Assembly: GCF_964204645.1 (NCBI RefSeq)
Contig: NC_134031.1
Span: 14,028,307 to 14,092,306, forward strand
From: Tubulanus polymorphus
Lineage: Eukaryota; Nemertea; Palaeonemertea; Tubulaniformes; Tubulanidae
Length of the DNA: 64,000 nucleotides
Direction: 5' to 3'
This document shows, one piece after another, positions 32,600 to 45,216 of the stretch. The first letter of the stretch is position 1. Every line of letters starts with the position of its first letter. Under the pieces are notes generated by a model. The model worked only from the letters and a program-made list of their open reading frames with translations, was not told the origin of the DNA and made no database searches. The translations under genes and the position numbers were made by a program.

Positions 32600-34240
32600 T
32601 AGTACGACCGACCAGATGTTTGTACTTAATGGTGTTATAAACCATATCGTCTATATTAAACATCAGAAGCTTTTTGCAGCATTTTTGGATTTCTACAAAG
32701 AATTTGACCTTGTCGACCAAAAAAAACTGCTCCAACAACTCTTGTCTAATGGAATTGAGGGGAAGCTTCTACGTATTATCAAATCTATGTATTCCTTTAT
32801 TAAATCATGTGTTAAGTCGAATAACTCGTACTCTGATTATTTTCAATGTAACATAGGAGTTCGCCAAGACGAATGTCACTCGCCTTTATTATTTACTCTA
32901 TTTATACATGCTATGGAGGAATGTATTAGATGAAATAACTATGACGGTGTTGATGTAGGTTTGTTAAAAGTAATGATACTTATCTACGCAGACGATACTG
33001 TCATACTAGCCGAAACAGAGGCAAGTCTGCAGGTAGCACTTAATAATGTATCTGACTATTGTGAAAACAGAGGCTTAAAGATAAGTAATGATAAGACTAA
33101 AATCATCATTTTCCGTAAAACTGCCAATGTAAGGGCCCCTATTTTCTTCATAAACGGGCGTGCCATTGAATGCGACAATAGGTTCAAATATTTGTCTTAT
33201 GTTTCATTTTAATGGAAAGTACAATGCTGCTGTTGACACTATAGCCGAAAAAGGAAGTGCAGCTTACCATGCTTTTCTGAAGCACTCCCAGCATTTCCCA
33301 CACATGAACCCAGAATTGTTATTAAATTTTCAATAGTCTCGTTTTATCAGTCCAGAGTTATGGGCGTGAAATATGGGGTTTTAAAAACAAACGAAGTTAG
33401 AGAGAATTGTGTTGAAGTTTACAAATCCATCATGGGGGTAAAACAAACTACCCCTGACTGTTTTTTCTATGGTGAGCTCGGTATTTTCCCCTTAATTATC
33501 CAGAAAAAGGTGCAGATTCGAAAGTATTGGGCCAAGGTACTAAAATCCAGGCCAAACAAGCTTATGCGAAAGTTATATGAAGTTATGCTTGCTGATATAT
33601 ACAGTCACCCACGGGTGACGAACTGGGCTTCACAAGTACGCGATCTATCAAATAACCTAGGCTATGGACAAATATGGCATGATCAGAGTATAGAAAATGA
33701 AAAATGGTTTTTCCGCTCCATTGAGCAGCTACTGAAATATCAATTTACCCAGGAATGGCATAACTGGTTAAGTAATTCCAATAAAGCCAAATTTTATCGA
33801 AGTTTCAAATCATCAATTATGTACGAGCCGTATCTAAATGTAAGAAAAAACATCCGGATATCAGTGGCCAGATTTAGGTGCTCCAATCATAATTTCCGTG
33901 TTGAATCTGGTCGTTGGCTACATCCTGTCTTGCCCTACCGTGAAAGAATATGCCAATACTGTGATCTAAATGCTGTTGAAAACGAATATCATGTACTAAT
34001 AATCTGCCCCTTGTATAGGGACGAAAGAACGAGACACATCCCACAAAATGTTTTGTGCAACCCTAATTCTTATAAAACTGTTCGTTTTCTGAAAAACTCA
34101 TGTTATATGAATGACCTCCATTTGTTTCTTTTAAAACTCAAAATTAAGCGTGAGTTAGTCAATCTATAGTTTCAATCTCCCCCTTTCCAATTAAAGAAAT
34201 GTTTCTTTGACAATAAAGTTTATTATTATTATTATTAAAA
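32600..34240 (+). pseudogene. 5'-truncated LINE (RT and C-terminal domain)
   Basis: LFAAFLDFYKEFDLVDQKKL is the first RT Asp block (F-D-F-KEFD). GVRQDECHSPLLFTLFI replaces GVRQGCxLSPLLF, and YADDTVILAETEASLQ is the YADD box. After frameshifts near 33210-33350 the C-terminal region is open 33360-34169: GVLKTNEVRENCVEVYKS, then RFRCSNHNFRVESGRWL, and CQYCDLNAVENEYHVLIICP, the Cys-His terminal motif of this LINE group. The 3' tail aataaagtttattattatta with (ATT)n at about 34213-34240 marks the end. The YADD region resembles the minus-strand relic at 1-2196. Confidence 0.85.
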
Positions 34241-34549
34241 TATGTTATTTTTAATAAAAAAAATGGTATGAGTGTGATTTGAATATACATTTATGAAATA
34301 AAATTATAATCTGAAATATTATATAATCTAAATGGTATGAGAGTAATGATTAAAATATGCTACTTTTAAAGAAAAATTGTATGTGTATAAAAATGATATT
34401 TATATATCATATTTTATGAAATTAAAAATAAACATAATATCTAAATTCTGTATTAAATATAGTAGAAAATTTCCATATTAAAATTAAACTTTTTCAAAAA
34501 GATAAAACCCACTATCTACAGATTAAAAGAATTTAAAAACAAGAATTTA
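34241..34549. other. AT-rich, no gene
   Basis: Runs of A/T with duplicated aaatggtatgagtgtgattt-like phrases (34262 and 34331), perhaps a decayed duplication. Nothing coding. Confidence 0.5.
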
Positions 34550-34720
34550 TTAATTCGACCAATCTAAAATATATAAAATACACGACGTTTCGATCTCACC
34601 CTAGCGATCATCGTCAGGTGTGAGATATAGACTAAAAACAGGGGTATATATACAGAGGAGAACAGGTTAATTGAGTAAATTGGTGAGTCCGTAAATAATT
34701 AGTGTTTGGCAAGGCATGAA
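34550..34720 (-). repeat. Penelope-like or hammerhead-bearing repeat end (tentative)
   Basis: acgacgtttcgatctcaccc tagcgatcatcgtcaggtgtg at 34582-34622 is a phrase resembling those at the ends of Penelope-like elements. On the minus strand it gives ACAC-CTGACGA-(t)GATC...GATC-GAAAC-GTC-GTGT. This is an arrangement of hammerhead-ribozyme core residues with matching stem I (ACAC/GTGT) and stem II (GATC/GATC), but with one extra base in stem II. Confidence 0.4.
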
Positions 34721-34929
34721 GCAAGGCATAAAACAAAGAATACCATTATTAAAGACAGAAAAACAGCTGTTCTTAAGGTTCATGCCCTCTTACAGATGTT
34801 AAAAGTTAACAATTTACTCATACATAGTAGTTACATAGCATGCGATTGAACATCAGTTAACTGTTCTTTATAGCCTGACGCAGGTCATCACCTGTGAAAA
34901 CCTGTCAATATTTTCCTCAATAAATCTTT

Positions 34930-35330
34930 TTCTATCAACAAATGAGGACCGGTGACCCAAGATGGCTGCCATTTGCGTCACGCATGGCGGATCAAAGAAT
35001 CTGTGCGATATGTTTAAGAGCCTTTCTCAAAGTATAACCATTACGAATCTCAATGAAAAGTGGCAAACCATTTTCGGAATTAAGAATGACCTTTTTCAGC
35101 ACAAAAAGGTTACACGACGGCCATCTTGTGTCAGATCGTCCCAATTCTTCTTATGCTGGTGCACCATGGGGGGAAACAAACATACGTGAAAGATCAAGAT
35201 AATTGATTAAAGGGTCTTCAAAACTTCCCAAAATAACTGGAATCAGTCTGCGGACGAACAAAAGATCGAAAGTAAACGCAATAGCCCACAGGGACTCCAG
35301 TTCCAAGTGGGGTTAAAAAAGCCTCTATAG
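34930..35330. repeat. Family A repeat, copy 2
   Basis: Shares gacccaagatggctgccatt, acgacggccatcttg, agatcaagataattgattaa and ccagttccaagtggggttaa with copies at 4845 and 37595. Non-coding. Confidence 0.75.
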
Positions 35331-35470
35331 TCAGAAGAAAATTAATGACTTCCCAATAATGTGCTTCAAATAGCCACATACTAGTAAGTGATTTGTTGAG
35401 ACATTTGCAGATGTAGATGGAAGTCTACGTCTTTTAGACGCATGCTGGGGAGATCATTGTCCAAATTACA

Positions 35471-35625
35471 GGGGCTCGTATCAGAGTTGTAGGTGATGTA
35501 AAAACGATAATCTGTTAATCCAATGTATATAGTATATATAAAATAACGTTACTTTATATATACTATATACATTGGATTCACAGAATATAGTTTTTACATT
35601 ACCTACAACTCTGATACGAGGCCCC
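35471..35625. repeat. 155-bp near-perfect palindrome (MITE)
   Basis: ggggctcgtatcagagttgt and its inverse acaactctgatacgaggccc bound arms of about 72 bp around ataacgttac. The inner stems are tccaatgtatatagtatata and its inverse. A half copy is at 10273-10345. Confidence 0.88.
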
Positions 35626-37380
35626 GTGGTCCAAATCACACTGAGAGGATTCCTTGAAAAAAATATTAAAAATTTCGTCAGGAACAATATCAAAATTCGT
35701 CCTCGAAGCAATTTTCACAGTGGTGTCTAAGCAGACCTATGGCAAATTCGATGCCACATTTGAGACGGCTCCTTGACTGTCTCATTCTGAAATTAAATAA
35801 GGTAATTTTTTCTAAACAAAATTTACGATCAATGAAAAGCGAGCCATGAGAAATCGGTGAGACAAATAATCATTTATAATACAATCTTTTTTACTTATTG
35901 AAGTAAAACTTACTGTGGTAACCTCTGTAAGAAAATCTCTTTGAATTGGTCGCACAAATACCCTGCCACGTGGTACAAGGATTTCCATGACCGATGGGGA
36001 TATCAGAGCAACTCACCTAAATTAAGTTCGTATGTTTTGAGACTGAATGCTGACGGCATCTTATCTTTAAAATAGCCTGGTCACCCATTGTAGTCACACC
36101 AATTGATATAAGATCTTCGTACTGCATTACATTGACTGCAGCTGGAGTAACCTGAAGGGCCTATGATGAGGCATGTTGAAACATCAGTGGCTTAGAATGG
36201 GACCACAAAATGCTTAGCTGTTAGCTGTCAAGACAAATTTCCATTTAGGCTAATAAATAGAATTCAAGTCTAGCCTTAAACCTCGAGGGCCAGGGCATGA
36301 GTTACGGTGACAGGTCAGCAGACCCGGTCCTCACAGACCCGGTCAAAACATCCGCCTTCCAATACAACTTAATGAAACAGTAGGCCTAATCTTTTGATTT
36401 CATAAATCAATAGGCCTAATTTATTACCATTAACTGGGGGCTTTGGAGCAAGGTTAAAGTAAATTCCCTGATCCGCGGATGAACCTTAATTTTCATTCAT
36501 AGGCCTAAACCTCGTGTGTAGACGACATGATACAGACGAGGACGTGTTGACCGTAATTCTGAGTTACTAATGCCCAAGATTTTCATGAAAGTGGAACTTA
36601 TTGCAAGAAGCCACGTAAAAATCGGGTCCTGGGAGTTACTCGGACAGATAATTATTGAAAATTAGATGCAAAGTCAGAGAAACAATTTTACGTCTTTAAG
36701 AATATTTGGGGGGGGGGGGGATTTGCTTCTTGTTTCTACAATTGGGCCTCAAATCAAGTAAGCCGATATTTTGAACGAAAATAATTGAAAAAGTGTTACA
36801 ATGAGCGAATCTTTTGAAATTGATGCTCAAATTACCTTAAAGCCAGCATCTGGGGCAGGGCTGGGCTAAGCGGAACTTCATAAATGAGAGGGGGATTACG
36901 GGCCTGTAGGGCCTGGTAAACGAATGCACATAGATGGTTTGCACAACAAACATAAACAAGCACACGTCACAATTGTTTGCCAACACAGGCCTATATAGAG
37001 TGAAAAATCGCCGTTTAGTCTAGGGCAGGCCACATTTGTTTAATACTTTCAGTAACATTTTCACATATGCGCAATTTAATTAATGGCACATGGACAATAA
37101 GACGACCGGCACTGCTACCTTTTCTTTAACCACTATCATCGATACACTCTGTAGGTAAGTGTGGTGTATGTGACTAATAATTGAAATGAAGTCTGTTCAG
37201 TATTCGAGCAGCAAAAGGGCGATAATTTGGCGATCCAAAACTACCCACATAAACTTACATTTTCTTCTTGGAATCTGTCAAGCAGGTGTGTAAGGCTGAG
37301 ACTAATCAGAATATTTTCCATCTCCATGACGCGCCAAGTACACATGAAGTGCTACCTGGCGGTGATTTTCGGAAAAACAA
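35626..37380. other. 1.7 kb without a recognised gene
   Basis: No coding or repeat signature was recognised. A run of 12 G lies at about 36709-36720. Confidence 0.5.
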
Positions 37381-37382
37381 TT

Positions 37383-37475
37383 TACGTCGTCACAAAAACT
37401 AACGTCGTAGTTAAAACTTACGTCGTCACAAAAACTTACATCGTCACGAAAACTTACGTCGTCGCAAAAATGCAT
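37383..37475. repeat. Tandem repeat, about 18-bp unit
   Basis: Imperfect copies of acttacgtcgtcacaaaa (acttacatcgtcacgaaa, acttacgtcgtcgcaaaa). A short frame across it only reflects the repeat. Confidence 0.85.
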
Positions 37476-37594
37476 GTATTATGTCGCAGTAAAAATATAG
37501 ATTCTTATGTTGGGACGCTATTACGTTGCAAAAAACTACGTCGGTGCAGCGCTCATATTTTTTTTCAATTATCGCGTTTCATAGTCTCGGGTAT

Positions 37595-38030
37595 TAATGG
37601 TGCCCTTCTATAGAATACTCATCACAAATTGCAATGAAAATGGCAAACCAGTAGGAAGCTACACGACTTTTGGGCACAAACCAGGTTACATGACGGCCAT
37701 CGATCTACCCAATCTTTCTCATGCTGACAGGCCTTCGGGGGAGGGGGTACAAATACATACGAGAGATCAAGATAATTGATCAAAGCGTCTTCATAATTTC
37801 CCTCGAAAACTAGAAAATTGTGTAAAAAGTACTGCGAATAATTAACTCTGACAGGACCAGTTTTTTGGCTCAAGATGTGTCTAGGATAGATACATGTGTA
37901 ACCCAAATATAAAGACAACATCTAAAACTTCCCAAAATAACTGGATTCCGTCTACGGACGAACGGACGGACTGACGGACGCGATACCCCGTTGGGGTTAA
38001 AGTTCCAAGTGGGCGTATAAAAGATTATCT
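37595..38030. repeat. Family A repeat, copy 3
   Basis: Contains catcacaaattgcaatgaaa, catgacggccatcg, caagatgtgtctaggataga and tacatgtgtaacccaaatat. The last two match the sequence interrupted by Harbinger at 5619/11172. The 3' end has ggacggactgacggacgcga and ttggggttaaagttccaagt. Confidence 0.75.
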
Positions 38031-38036
38031 TAAATT

Positions 38037-38266
38037 TGTCGCGACTCATGTCGCGAGTATTATTATTATCAGTAATCCATGGTATCCAACACATGTATTA
38101 TGTTTCTACCGTACAAATCACGAATGAATATCAGTACCTGTCAGTACTTATCCTACCATGAAACTGATCAACTATAAATTGTGTACAGAATAAATCAGAG
38201 TGTCCACTCAAACTATATTGCTCACTGAAACACGTTCTTCGTAGTTCATATATGGTTTACCAGTCA
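38037..38266 (+). repeat. 5' LTR of the BEL/Pao element
   Basis: 230 bp, TG...CA, with an AATAAA at about 38190. Pairs with 41627-41856. Confidence 0.9.
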
Positions 38267-38438
38267 GGACATTTGGTCCCTCGAGCCTGTGTTTTATCAG
38301 CTAAACTGCTGTTATCTGTAATGCTTTCGTGTGGGGAAGCGAGAAGAAATTTGGTCGAAGACGTGTATTCTACAACTTGAACAACTGGACAACTCGAGCA
38401 ACTGAAGAGGAACACATTGACAGCAACATCAGGGGATA

Positions 38439-41400
38439 ATGTCGGCGTTCGAAGAAGTGAAACTGATGAGGGCGACCCATAGAGGACAGTTCACGAAATT
38501 AAAAACCAAATGTGATTCGCTACTGAAAGACGGTCATACTGTGAAAGGTATGTCAACCTTATTCACTTTGAAGAATAAATATGCGAAATTGCAAGAACTT
38601 GAGAACCTGCTAATCACGGCATCTCAAAATACCGGTCAATCCTTGATGGACCTGATAATTGAAGGTGACGACGACTTGAACGAAAAAGTTGGTTTGCGTA
38701 AATACCCTGGAATTTGCGTTCAACGAATTATCAACAAAAACGGCTTCGTCTGTCTTGCCGAATACCCAGCGTATTACTCTGCCGAAATTACAGCTACCTA
38801 TGTTTGGAGGTAATATTTTAGAATGGCCGTCATTTTGGGACTTGTTTAAATCTAGTGTGGACAAACTGCGTTGAGTGACGTTGAAAAGTTCTCACATTTG
38901 AAATGTCATCTCGTCGGAGATGCAAAATTAACTATTGAAGGTCTGCCGCTTACGATTGAAAACTATGACAAGGCGAAAGATTTGCTAGAATCTAGATTTG
39001 GGCAGCCACACAAAATTTCAGAGGCAATTTTCAATGAATTGGTTAACTTAAATTCACCTCCGTATAGTCTACATTCATTGCGAGAATTCAATAACAAAAT
39101 AAAAATGTATATTAGAAGTTTAGAATCGTTGAATAAGTCACCAGACACATATGGCTCATTATTAGTACCAATTTTATTGAGTAAATTACCAAGAGAAGCT
39201 AGACGCAACATTGCCAGGTCTCATGGAAATACTGAGTACACTTTATCTCGTATTCGGTCTGGCATTCTTGTTGAAATCAATGTTTTAGAAGCCTGCGATC
39301 CTCTGAGCAATCTACTGTTCAGTCACTGCATGTTCAGTCAAACAAGAATCGAAGAACGCAACAAAAGCCAGATATTACAAGTGATATTCGAACAAATATC
39401 AAATGTAGATTTTGTTCTGATATGCATTTTTCTAGTGACTGTACTAAGTTCAATACACCTTATACTAGGGCTAAATTTGTTCAGAGGAATAATTTATGTT
39501 TGAACTATTTGGGAAAACACAGAATGCGAGATTGCTCTTCTAGTAAAACCTGTAGGATTTGTCAGAAGCGTCATCACACCAGTTTGCATGGGGCTACATT
39601 TCCTACTATTTCTAATGTGAATTCTGTTTTGGATAATTCCATCAGTCCAACAGCTGTTTCAAGCCTAGCGGTTTCTTCAGAGAAACATATTGTATCGATT
39701 CCTGAAAATTCGAAAACCGAATATCAATCAGTGTTTTCAGGTAAATGCGATATCATTCCTTCGACTGTTAATTTGAAAACAGCCGTTGCACCGATTGAAT
39801 CTAATTCCTGTCATTCTATCGGACATCTACTCTTAGACGATGGGTCTCATCGCAGTTTCATTGCGTCTAAATTAGCTGATGAGATTGATTTGAAACCATA
39901 TAGATCGGAGTCAATAAATTTGTCTGGGTTTGGCGCTAAAGGCTCTGGTAGTAGAACTGTGGATATTGGGAAAATCAATGTATTTTGTGAAGTGGACATT
40001 TCTGTTGTCTAGCTCATTTGTGAACTTGAAATTAGCTCATCCTGTTGACTACAATGTAAATCCATTTGATATTTCGATACTCGTTGGTTCTGACGATAAC
40101 TACAATTTTGTTCTAAATGAACCATTTATACAGTCAGAAGATGGTCCTGTAGCAGTACCATCAAAATTGGGTTTTTTGATTTTGCGGTTCAAACGGTAGT
40201 GTCAATTCTGTTTGTAGTAATGTCGAATCTATGGTTATTCATCAATTCACTGAACCTGATATCTCTGATCTCAGGCAATGCTGGGCATAAGAAAGTCTGG
40301 GAATTGAGTCATTGAACAATATTGATACGTCATTTCTTCAGGAATTCGTTAATAATTCGATTGAATTCGTTAATGATCGATATAGCGTGAAATTACCTTG
40401 GAAGTCCAATCATGATTCTTTGCCCAAGAATCACAATGTGGCCAAATGGCGCACTCGTTCGACTATTCGTAGACTTTCAAAAACACCAGGGTTATTGCAA
40501 CGGTATAACGATATAATTATTACTGGTTATCTTCCTGGGCTTTATTGAGATCATAGGTTATCCTTTGATTGTTGCGGGAAATCATGAACATTAAATTCTC
40601 CATCATCCTGTCTTCAAACAGTCTTCGACCACACCTAGAAATTAGAAATTAGAAATATGTCCCGATGATAGAGACGCCTGTAGATTTTTCTGGTTATCAG
40701 ACCCGAATGATCCAGATAGTGAATTACACGTATATAGGTTCAGACGTGTTCTATTCGGCGCCACGTGCTCGCCTTTTCTGTTGAATTGTTCTATCATTTC
40801 AAAAATTCATCAGTTCCTTTCACATCGAAACGTTAAATGGAAATTTATTTCTAAGGCTGCTCCTTGGCACGGAGGATTCTGGGGGCGAATGGTAGGTCTG
40901 ACAAAAAATTGTTTGAAAAAGACTCTTGGCAGATCGAGCATTAGTGAAATAGAATTACAAACTGTTCTATGTGAAATTGAAGCTTGCTTAAACGATCGTC
41001 CATTGACTTATGTATCGGCTGACTTTGAAGACGAGGTTCTCTCCACATCTCCTGCGTGGACGGCGCATCACCGCTCTATCCAAATTATTTCCAATTGAAA
41101 ATCTGAACGGTGATTCGATTTACTCAGATTACAATATTCTTACAAAACGTTATTTCTATTTGAATCGTCTCTTAGAACGTTTTTGGTCACGTTGGCAAAA
41201 GGAATATTTGCTTAGTCTAAGAGAAATTCATAGAACCACAGGCGACAATCGGGAGATGGTTAAAATTGGGTCAGTAGTCTTAATCCACGATGAAAATCTG
41301 CCCCGTTTCAGGTGGAAGATAGGGTATGTGCTCGATCTGGCAAGGGGTTCTGACCAGAAAGTGCGGTCAGTTACGATCAAAACGGCAAATGGGATAACCA

Positions 41401-41489
41401 ACCGTTCGTTATCAAAATTGTACCCGTTAGAGTTGAATTGTGAAGTTACAGAATCTGAATCTGCTATCTTACCTGATACAGTTACGTGA
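38439..41489 (+). pseudogene. BEL/Pao gag-pol, frameshifted, RT/integrase core deleted
   Basis: Gag starts MSAFEEVKLMRATHRGQF. After a frameshift near 38690 the DUF1759-type region follows (LPKLQLPMFGGNILEWPSFW, then MSDVEKFSHLKCHLVGDAK). A zinc knuckle CLNYLGKHRMRDC...CRICQKRHH lies at about 39500-39590. The protease motif LLLDDGSHRSFIASKLADE is at about 39826. The linker YSVKLPWKSNHDSLPKNHN leads into RT, but only RFRRVLFGATCSPFLLN remains of it (40740-40790). The integrase tail WKFISKAAPWHGGFWGRMVG and a DUF5641-like region (VKIGSVVLIHDENLPRFRW) complete it. The catalytic RT box and integrase core are missing, so it cannot replicate itself. Confidence 0.85.
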
Positions 41490-41626
41490 AGCGGCTAGAG
41501 ACGCTCAGATTAAAATACGAAAACTCATGAATGATGGTGATTAATATTATGATTGTTGTTTGATTGATTATGTACATGTCTTAATATTTGTTAATTAGTC
41601 TCGTTACAGTATTTTGCCGCCCGGAG

Positions 41627-41856
41627 TGTCGCGACTCATGTCGCGAGTATTCTTATTATCAGTAATCCATGGTATTCAACACATGTATTATGTTTCTACA
41701 GTACAAATCACGAATGAATATCAGTACCTGTCAGTACTTATCCTAGCATGAAACTGATCAACTATAAATTGTGTACAGAATAAATCTGAGTGTCCACTCA
41801 TACTATATTGCTCACTGAAACACGTTCTTTGTAGTTCATATATGGTTTACCGGTCA
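41627..41856 (+). repeat. 3' LTR of the BEL/Pao element
   Basis: 230 bp, same ends and same AATAAA as the 5' LTR, with scattered substitutions only. Confidence 0.9.
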
Positions 41857-42576
41857 AGCTGAAATTCTCTATTTAATTGTTTCTGTTAATCTTGTGATCT
41901 TTGATTTGGAAGTTTTCTAGAATAGATATATAATCTATATTTTCTTATTCTTCCATCTATTTCATATAACTGGGGGAGGCATAATTACCGTATATCGAAG
42001 TACAGTGGAACGTCGTTATAACGTCCTCACATTCAACGATGTTGAGTGTCCCATTTCACCAATACCCAAAGAACAATGAAGTTTGATGAGGCATGTCTTT
42101 GGATGTTGAACTATTTGATACAATTAAATTATTGGGCCAGGCTAGTAATCGGGTCTCATAAGATAAACATACTACTGCTATTATTCATGTAAAATCATGT
42201 AAACTAGTCGTACATAGGATGTCTGTGTATTAAATAATTCTCTTCGGTTGTGAAGATAAGTTATTCATAAACGAGAAGCAGATGGTAAACTATAATGCCG
42301 TAATAGTGAAAAGCTTAACGTTCCATGCTATCAGAATTAAATAACACCCCGGTATAGACATTTTTAGTAACAAACAGCTTAGAGGAAGTACATAGTTCGA
42401 TAAAATCAGGGGTTACTATGACAATTTTGAAGGATTTTTACAATTCAGACTTATCTTTTGAAATTACGTTCATTTGTGACTAGGGTGGATTATTTGATGA
42501 ATTCAATGCAGTTGTATTGGAAAGAGCAGAACAATTACTCAGTTTTGTGGTGAAATCAGCTTAATGAATTAAAGTT
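41857..42576. other. Intergenic, no gene recognised
   Basis: AT-rich sequence between the BEL element and the piggyBac TTAA site. Nothing recognised. Confidence 0.5.
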
Positions 42577-42580
42577 TTAA

Positions 42581-45212
42581 CCCTTTAACACTTTGATACA
42601 TATTTATATGTATCAAATTCAAATTGCGTTAAAACTTTGATACATATAAATATGTACTGTGGCAAGCGAGGTTTTTCTCTGTTAGTAACAACATTATTCT
42701 AACTCGGGAGATTCAAGGTAATAGTGGAGCATCAACAAAACACTTTTTTCAATATTTCTCGCGGATTTGTAGGATTTTTAAGCATTTTATTATACATTTG
42801 AGATGGCAAAACGAACAGCTCACGCGATAGTAAGTGATCCTACATTCTTCGATTCAGAGACTAGTGATTTAGGCAGCGACAGTGGGGATAGTATGTGTTT
42901 TATTGATGTAAGTGACTCTATAAGTGAAAATAAACATTCTGCATCTCCAAGTCCTCGTGGTCTAGATATAATATCGGATGATAGTGACGGTCATGAGTCA
43001 AATGATGAAGTTGCAGTCTCAATCGATGATCCCAATGAGTCTGTAAATTCAAGTGATGATGAACAACGGACACGCTTGACCACCAACAGGAGGCCTGATG
43101 TTAGTGGTAACAACCAAGTTAGTGGACTACAACTAACCTGAGAGAACCAAGAAATATTCAATTTAGAGGGCCTAAACCTGGGATTCCTGATTCCGCCACC
43201 TACATTGATAATTCTCCATATGAACTTTTTGAACTATTTTTCACAGAATTCTGCTTTCGACGTATGTGTGAAGAAACTAATTTATACGCATCACAATGTC
43301 TAGCTAAGCCACCTAAACAGGGTGAAAAACATTTACCATGGACTGAAGTAACCGTACCTGAACTAAAAACAGGGTTAGGACTTATGATAGCTATGGGTTT
43401 AGTGCAAAAACGAGGACGTCTCGATTCATACTGGTCAAAATCCTGGATTCTGCAGACACCAGCATTCAACGAAACGATGACATTTCTCAGATTCTCACAA
43501 ATTCTGCGTTATCTGCATTTTGCTGATAATGAATCTGAACTAACTGGTAAAAATTCCAAAGTGTGGAAAATAGAGAGATTCTTGATCTATATACTACATA
43601 GATATAGGAAGTTCTATAATCCCCGTCGTGAGTTAGCGGTAGACGAAACAATGCAAGTTCAAAGGGCGACTTTCTCTAAAGCAGAACATAAAGAATAAGC
43701 CTGTCAAGTGGGGTATCAAGTTGTTTTCATGTTGCGAATCTCAAACTGGATATGTCTTGAATTTCATTCCGTATACGGGACAGCGGAAAGAAACTGATAT
43801 CGGAAAATGTTCCCAATCGGTGATTGGTGTTAGTAATGCATATCTACATAAAGGTCACTACATTTTTACAGACAATTACTACACTTCTCCAGAACTTATG
43901 AAGGCCGTGAGAGATAAGCACACGCTTTTATGTGGGACAGTGAATTCTAACCGCAAGGGATTACCAAAAAATATGAGTAAGAATTGTTCCACTGTAAAAA
44001 GACTGAAGAAAGGTGAAAGTATGAAGCAAATGAATGGTGATATTTTAGCAGTAACGTGGAAAGACAAAAGAATCGTGAATGTTCTATCAAATATACCTGG
44101 CTCTCTTGGAGATATTGAACTTGTAAGGCGAGTGAAACATGGGGTAGAGGAAAAAGTCAATAAACCATTGGCAATTCATATATATATAACACCCACATGG
44201 GTGGAGTAGATCTATCGGATCAGCGGGTCCCATCTTATCGGAGGCATATGAAAACCCGAACATAGCACCTTCAGTTATTCTTTCATATTGCAAGATTGAG
44301 TATAGTACAAGCTTACATTATATATAATGAGCTTCATCCTACAAGTCGACAGAAAGAATATGACATCTTTCTCGAGGTAACAAAAGCACTCATTGGGGGT
44401 CGCAGTTTTGTAACCAAGCCTGGCCCACTAGCAATAGTACCTGAAACTCGTCGCTCCAATATGCCTACCAAAGCAGTCTAATTGTGTGGTACATAAACAA
44501 AGAGTTGCAACTAAGTATGCCTGTGCGGTTTGTAAAGTCCGACTTTGCTCTGAACCATGTTTCGCTCGCTTCCACTACATGCAGGATTTTGCATTCGATG
44601 ACCCCAAAAAGCAAGGTACAGCCGCTGTCAGGAAAAAAAATAGACAAAAGTAATGCATATCTGTAATTTACATGTAATTCCAGACATAGAACTATATAAC
44701 AGGTGGTTAAATGTTTTAGTTTTCGTCCTTGAAACAATTTGTAAAAAGTTCCATAATTTGCCATTTTTTAAAATAAAAATGGTGAAATTTTATTTTTGTT
44801 CGGTCAACCCCTGGAGATGGCTATATTGACCCATTTTGTTATAATTTTTGTTTTCGTTATACCAGGGATTATGGTGAAACATATTGAGTGTTATTTTACT
44901 GAAATAAACAATATATCGCAGAAAATTTTGAAAATTGAAATTGTTCATCTTTTTTTCACAATTTTCTTGAAAAATGATTCGTTTCCATGGCAACAGCATC
45001 CTTCTCAGATAACAACATAAAAGGCAGGTAGTTGTGGTGATTGTTAGCCAATAATGTCAGCTGACAGAAAAACTTTACTTCATAAGTATAGACCAAGTGG
45101 TTAGATTTTTCTGAGCTCTTTACTGGGAAAGATGGGGGTCGTAAATCTTTGGAACAAATTATTGAAAGTACAGGGGAGATTTTTCGACAAAAAAGATAAA
45201 AGTATTAAGGGG
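42581..45212. mobile_element. piggyBac-type DNA transposon, 2632 bp
   Basis: Flanked by TTAA at 42577-42580 and 45213-45216. Left end CCCTTTAACACTTTGATAC and inverted right end CCCCTTAATACTTTTATC are similar. Just inside the left end, tttgatacatatttatatgt atc and tttgatacatataaatatgta form subterminal inverted motifs. It holds one decayed transposase gene. Confidence 0.88.
42803..44653 (+). pseudogene. piggyBac transposase, frameshifted but nearly full length
   Basis: Starts MAKRTAHAIVSDPTFFDSE with an acidic N-terminus. A shift near 43137 leads into NIQFRGPKPGIPDS and YELFELFFTEFCFRRMCEET. Catalytic Asp 1 is in ELAVDETM (about 43638), Asp 2 in YIFTDNYYTSPELM (about 43862), and Asp 3 in NTHMGGVDLSDQ (about 44190). 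Further shifts near 43676, 44190 and 44268 break the frame. The C-terminal cysteine domain CAVCKVRLCSEPCFARFHYM and FDDPKKQGTAAVRKK end at TAA 44651-44653. All three aspartates survive, but the gene cannot be read through. Confidence 0.9.
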
Positions 45213-45216
45213 TTAA

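Larger units (their letters stand above)
38037..41856 (+). mobile_element. BEL/Pao LTR retrotransposon, internally deleted
   Basis: Two 230-bp LTRs (38037-38266, 41627-41856) start TGTCGCGACTC and end GTCA; I count about eight differences (roughly 3.5 percent). A primer-binding-site candidate TGGTCCCTCGAGCC begins at 38274, seven bases after the LTR. The stretch before the 3' LTR, gccgcccggag, is a possible purine-tract equivalent. The internal region holds gag, protease, a scrap of RT and the integrase C-terminus. No perfect target duplication is seen directly at the LTR edges (aaatt left, agctgaaatt right). Confidence 0.88.

Noticed and set aside
38032-41866. AAATT as target duplication of the BEL/Pao element
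   Set aside because: The right-hand aaatt is five bases away from the LTR end (agctg lies between), so the match may be chance.
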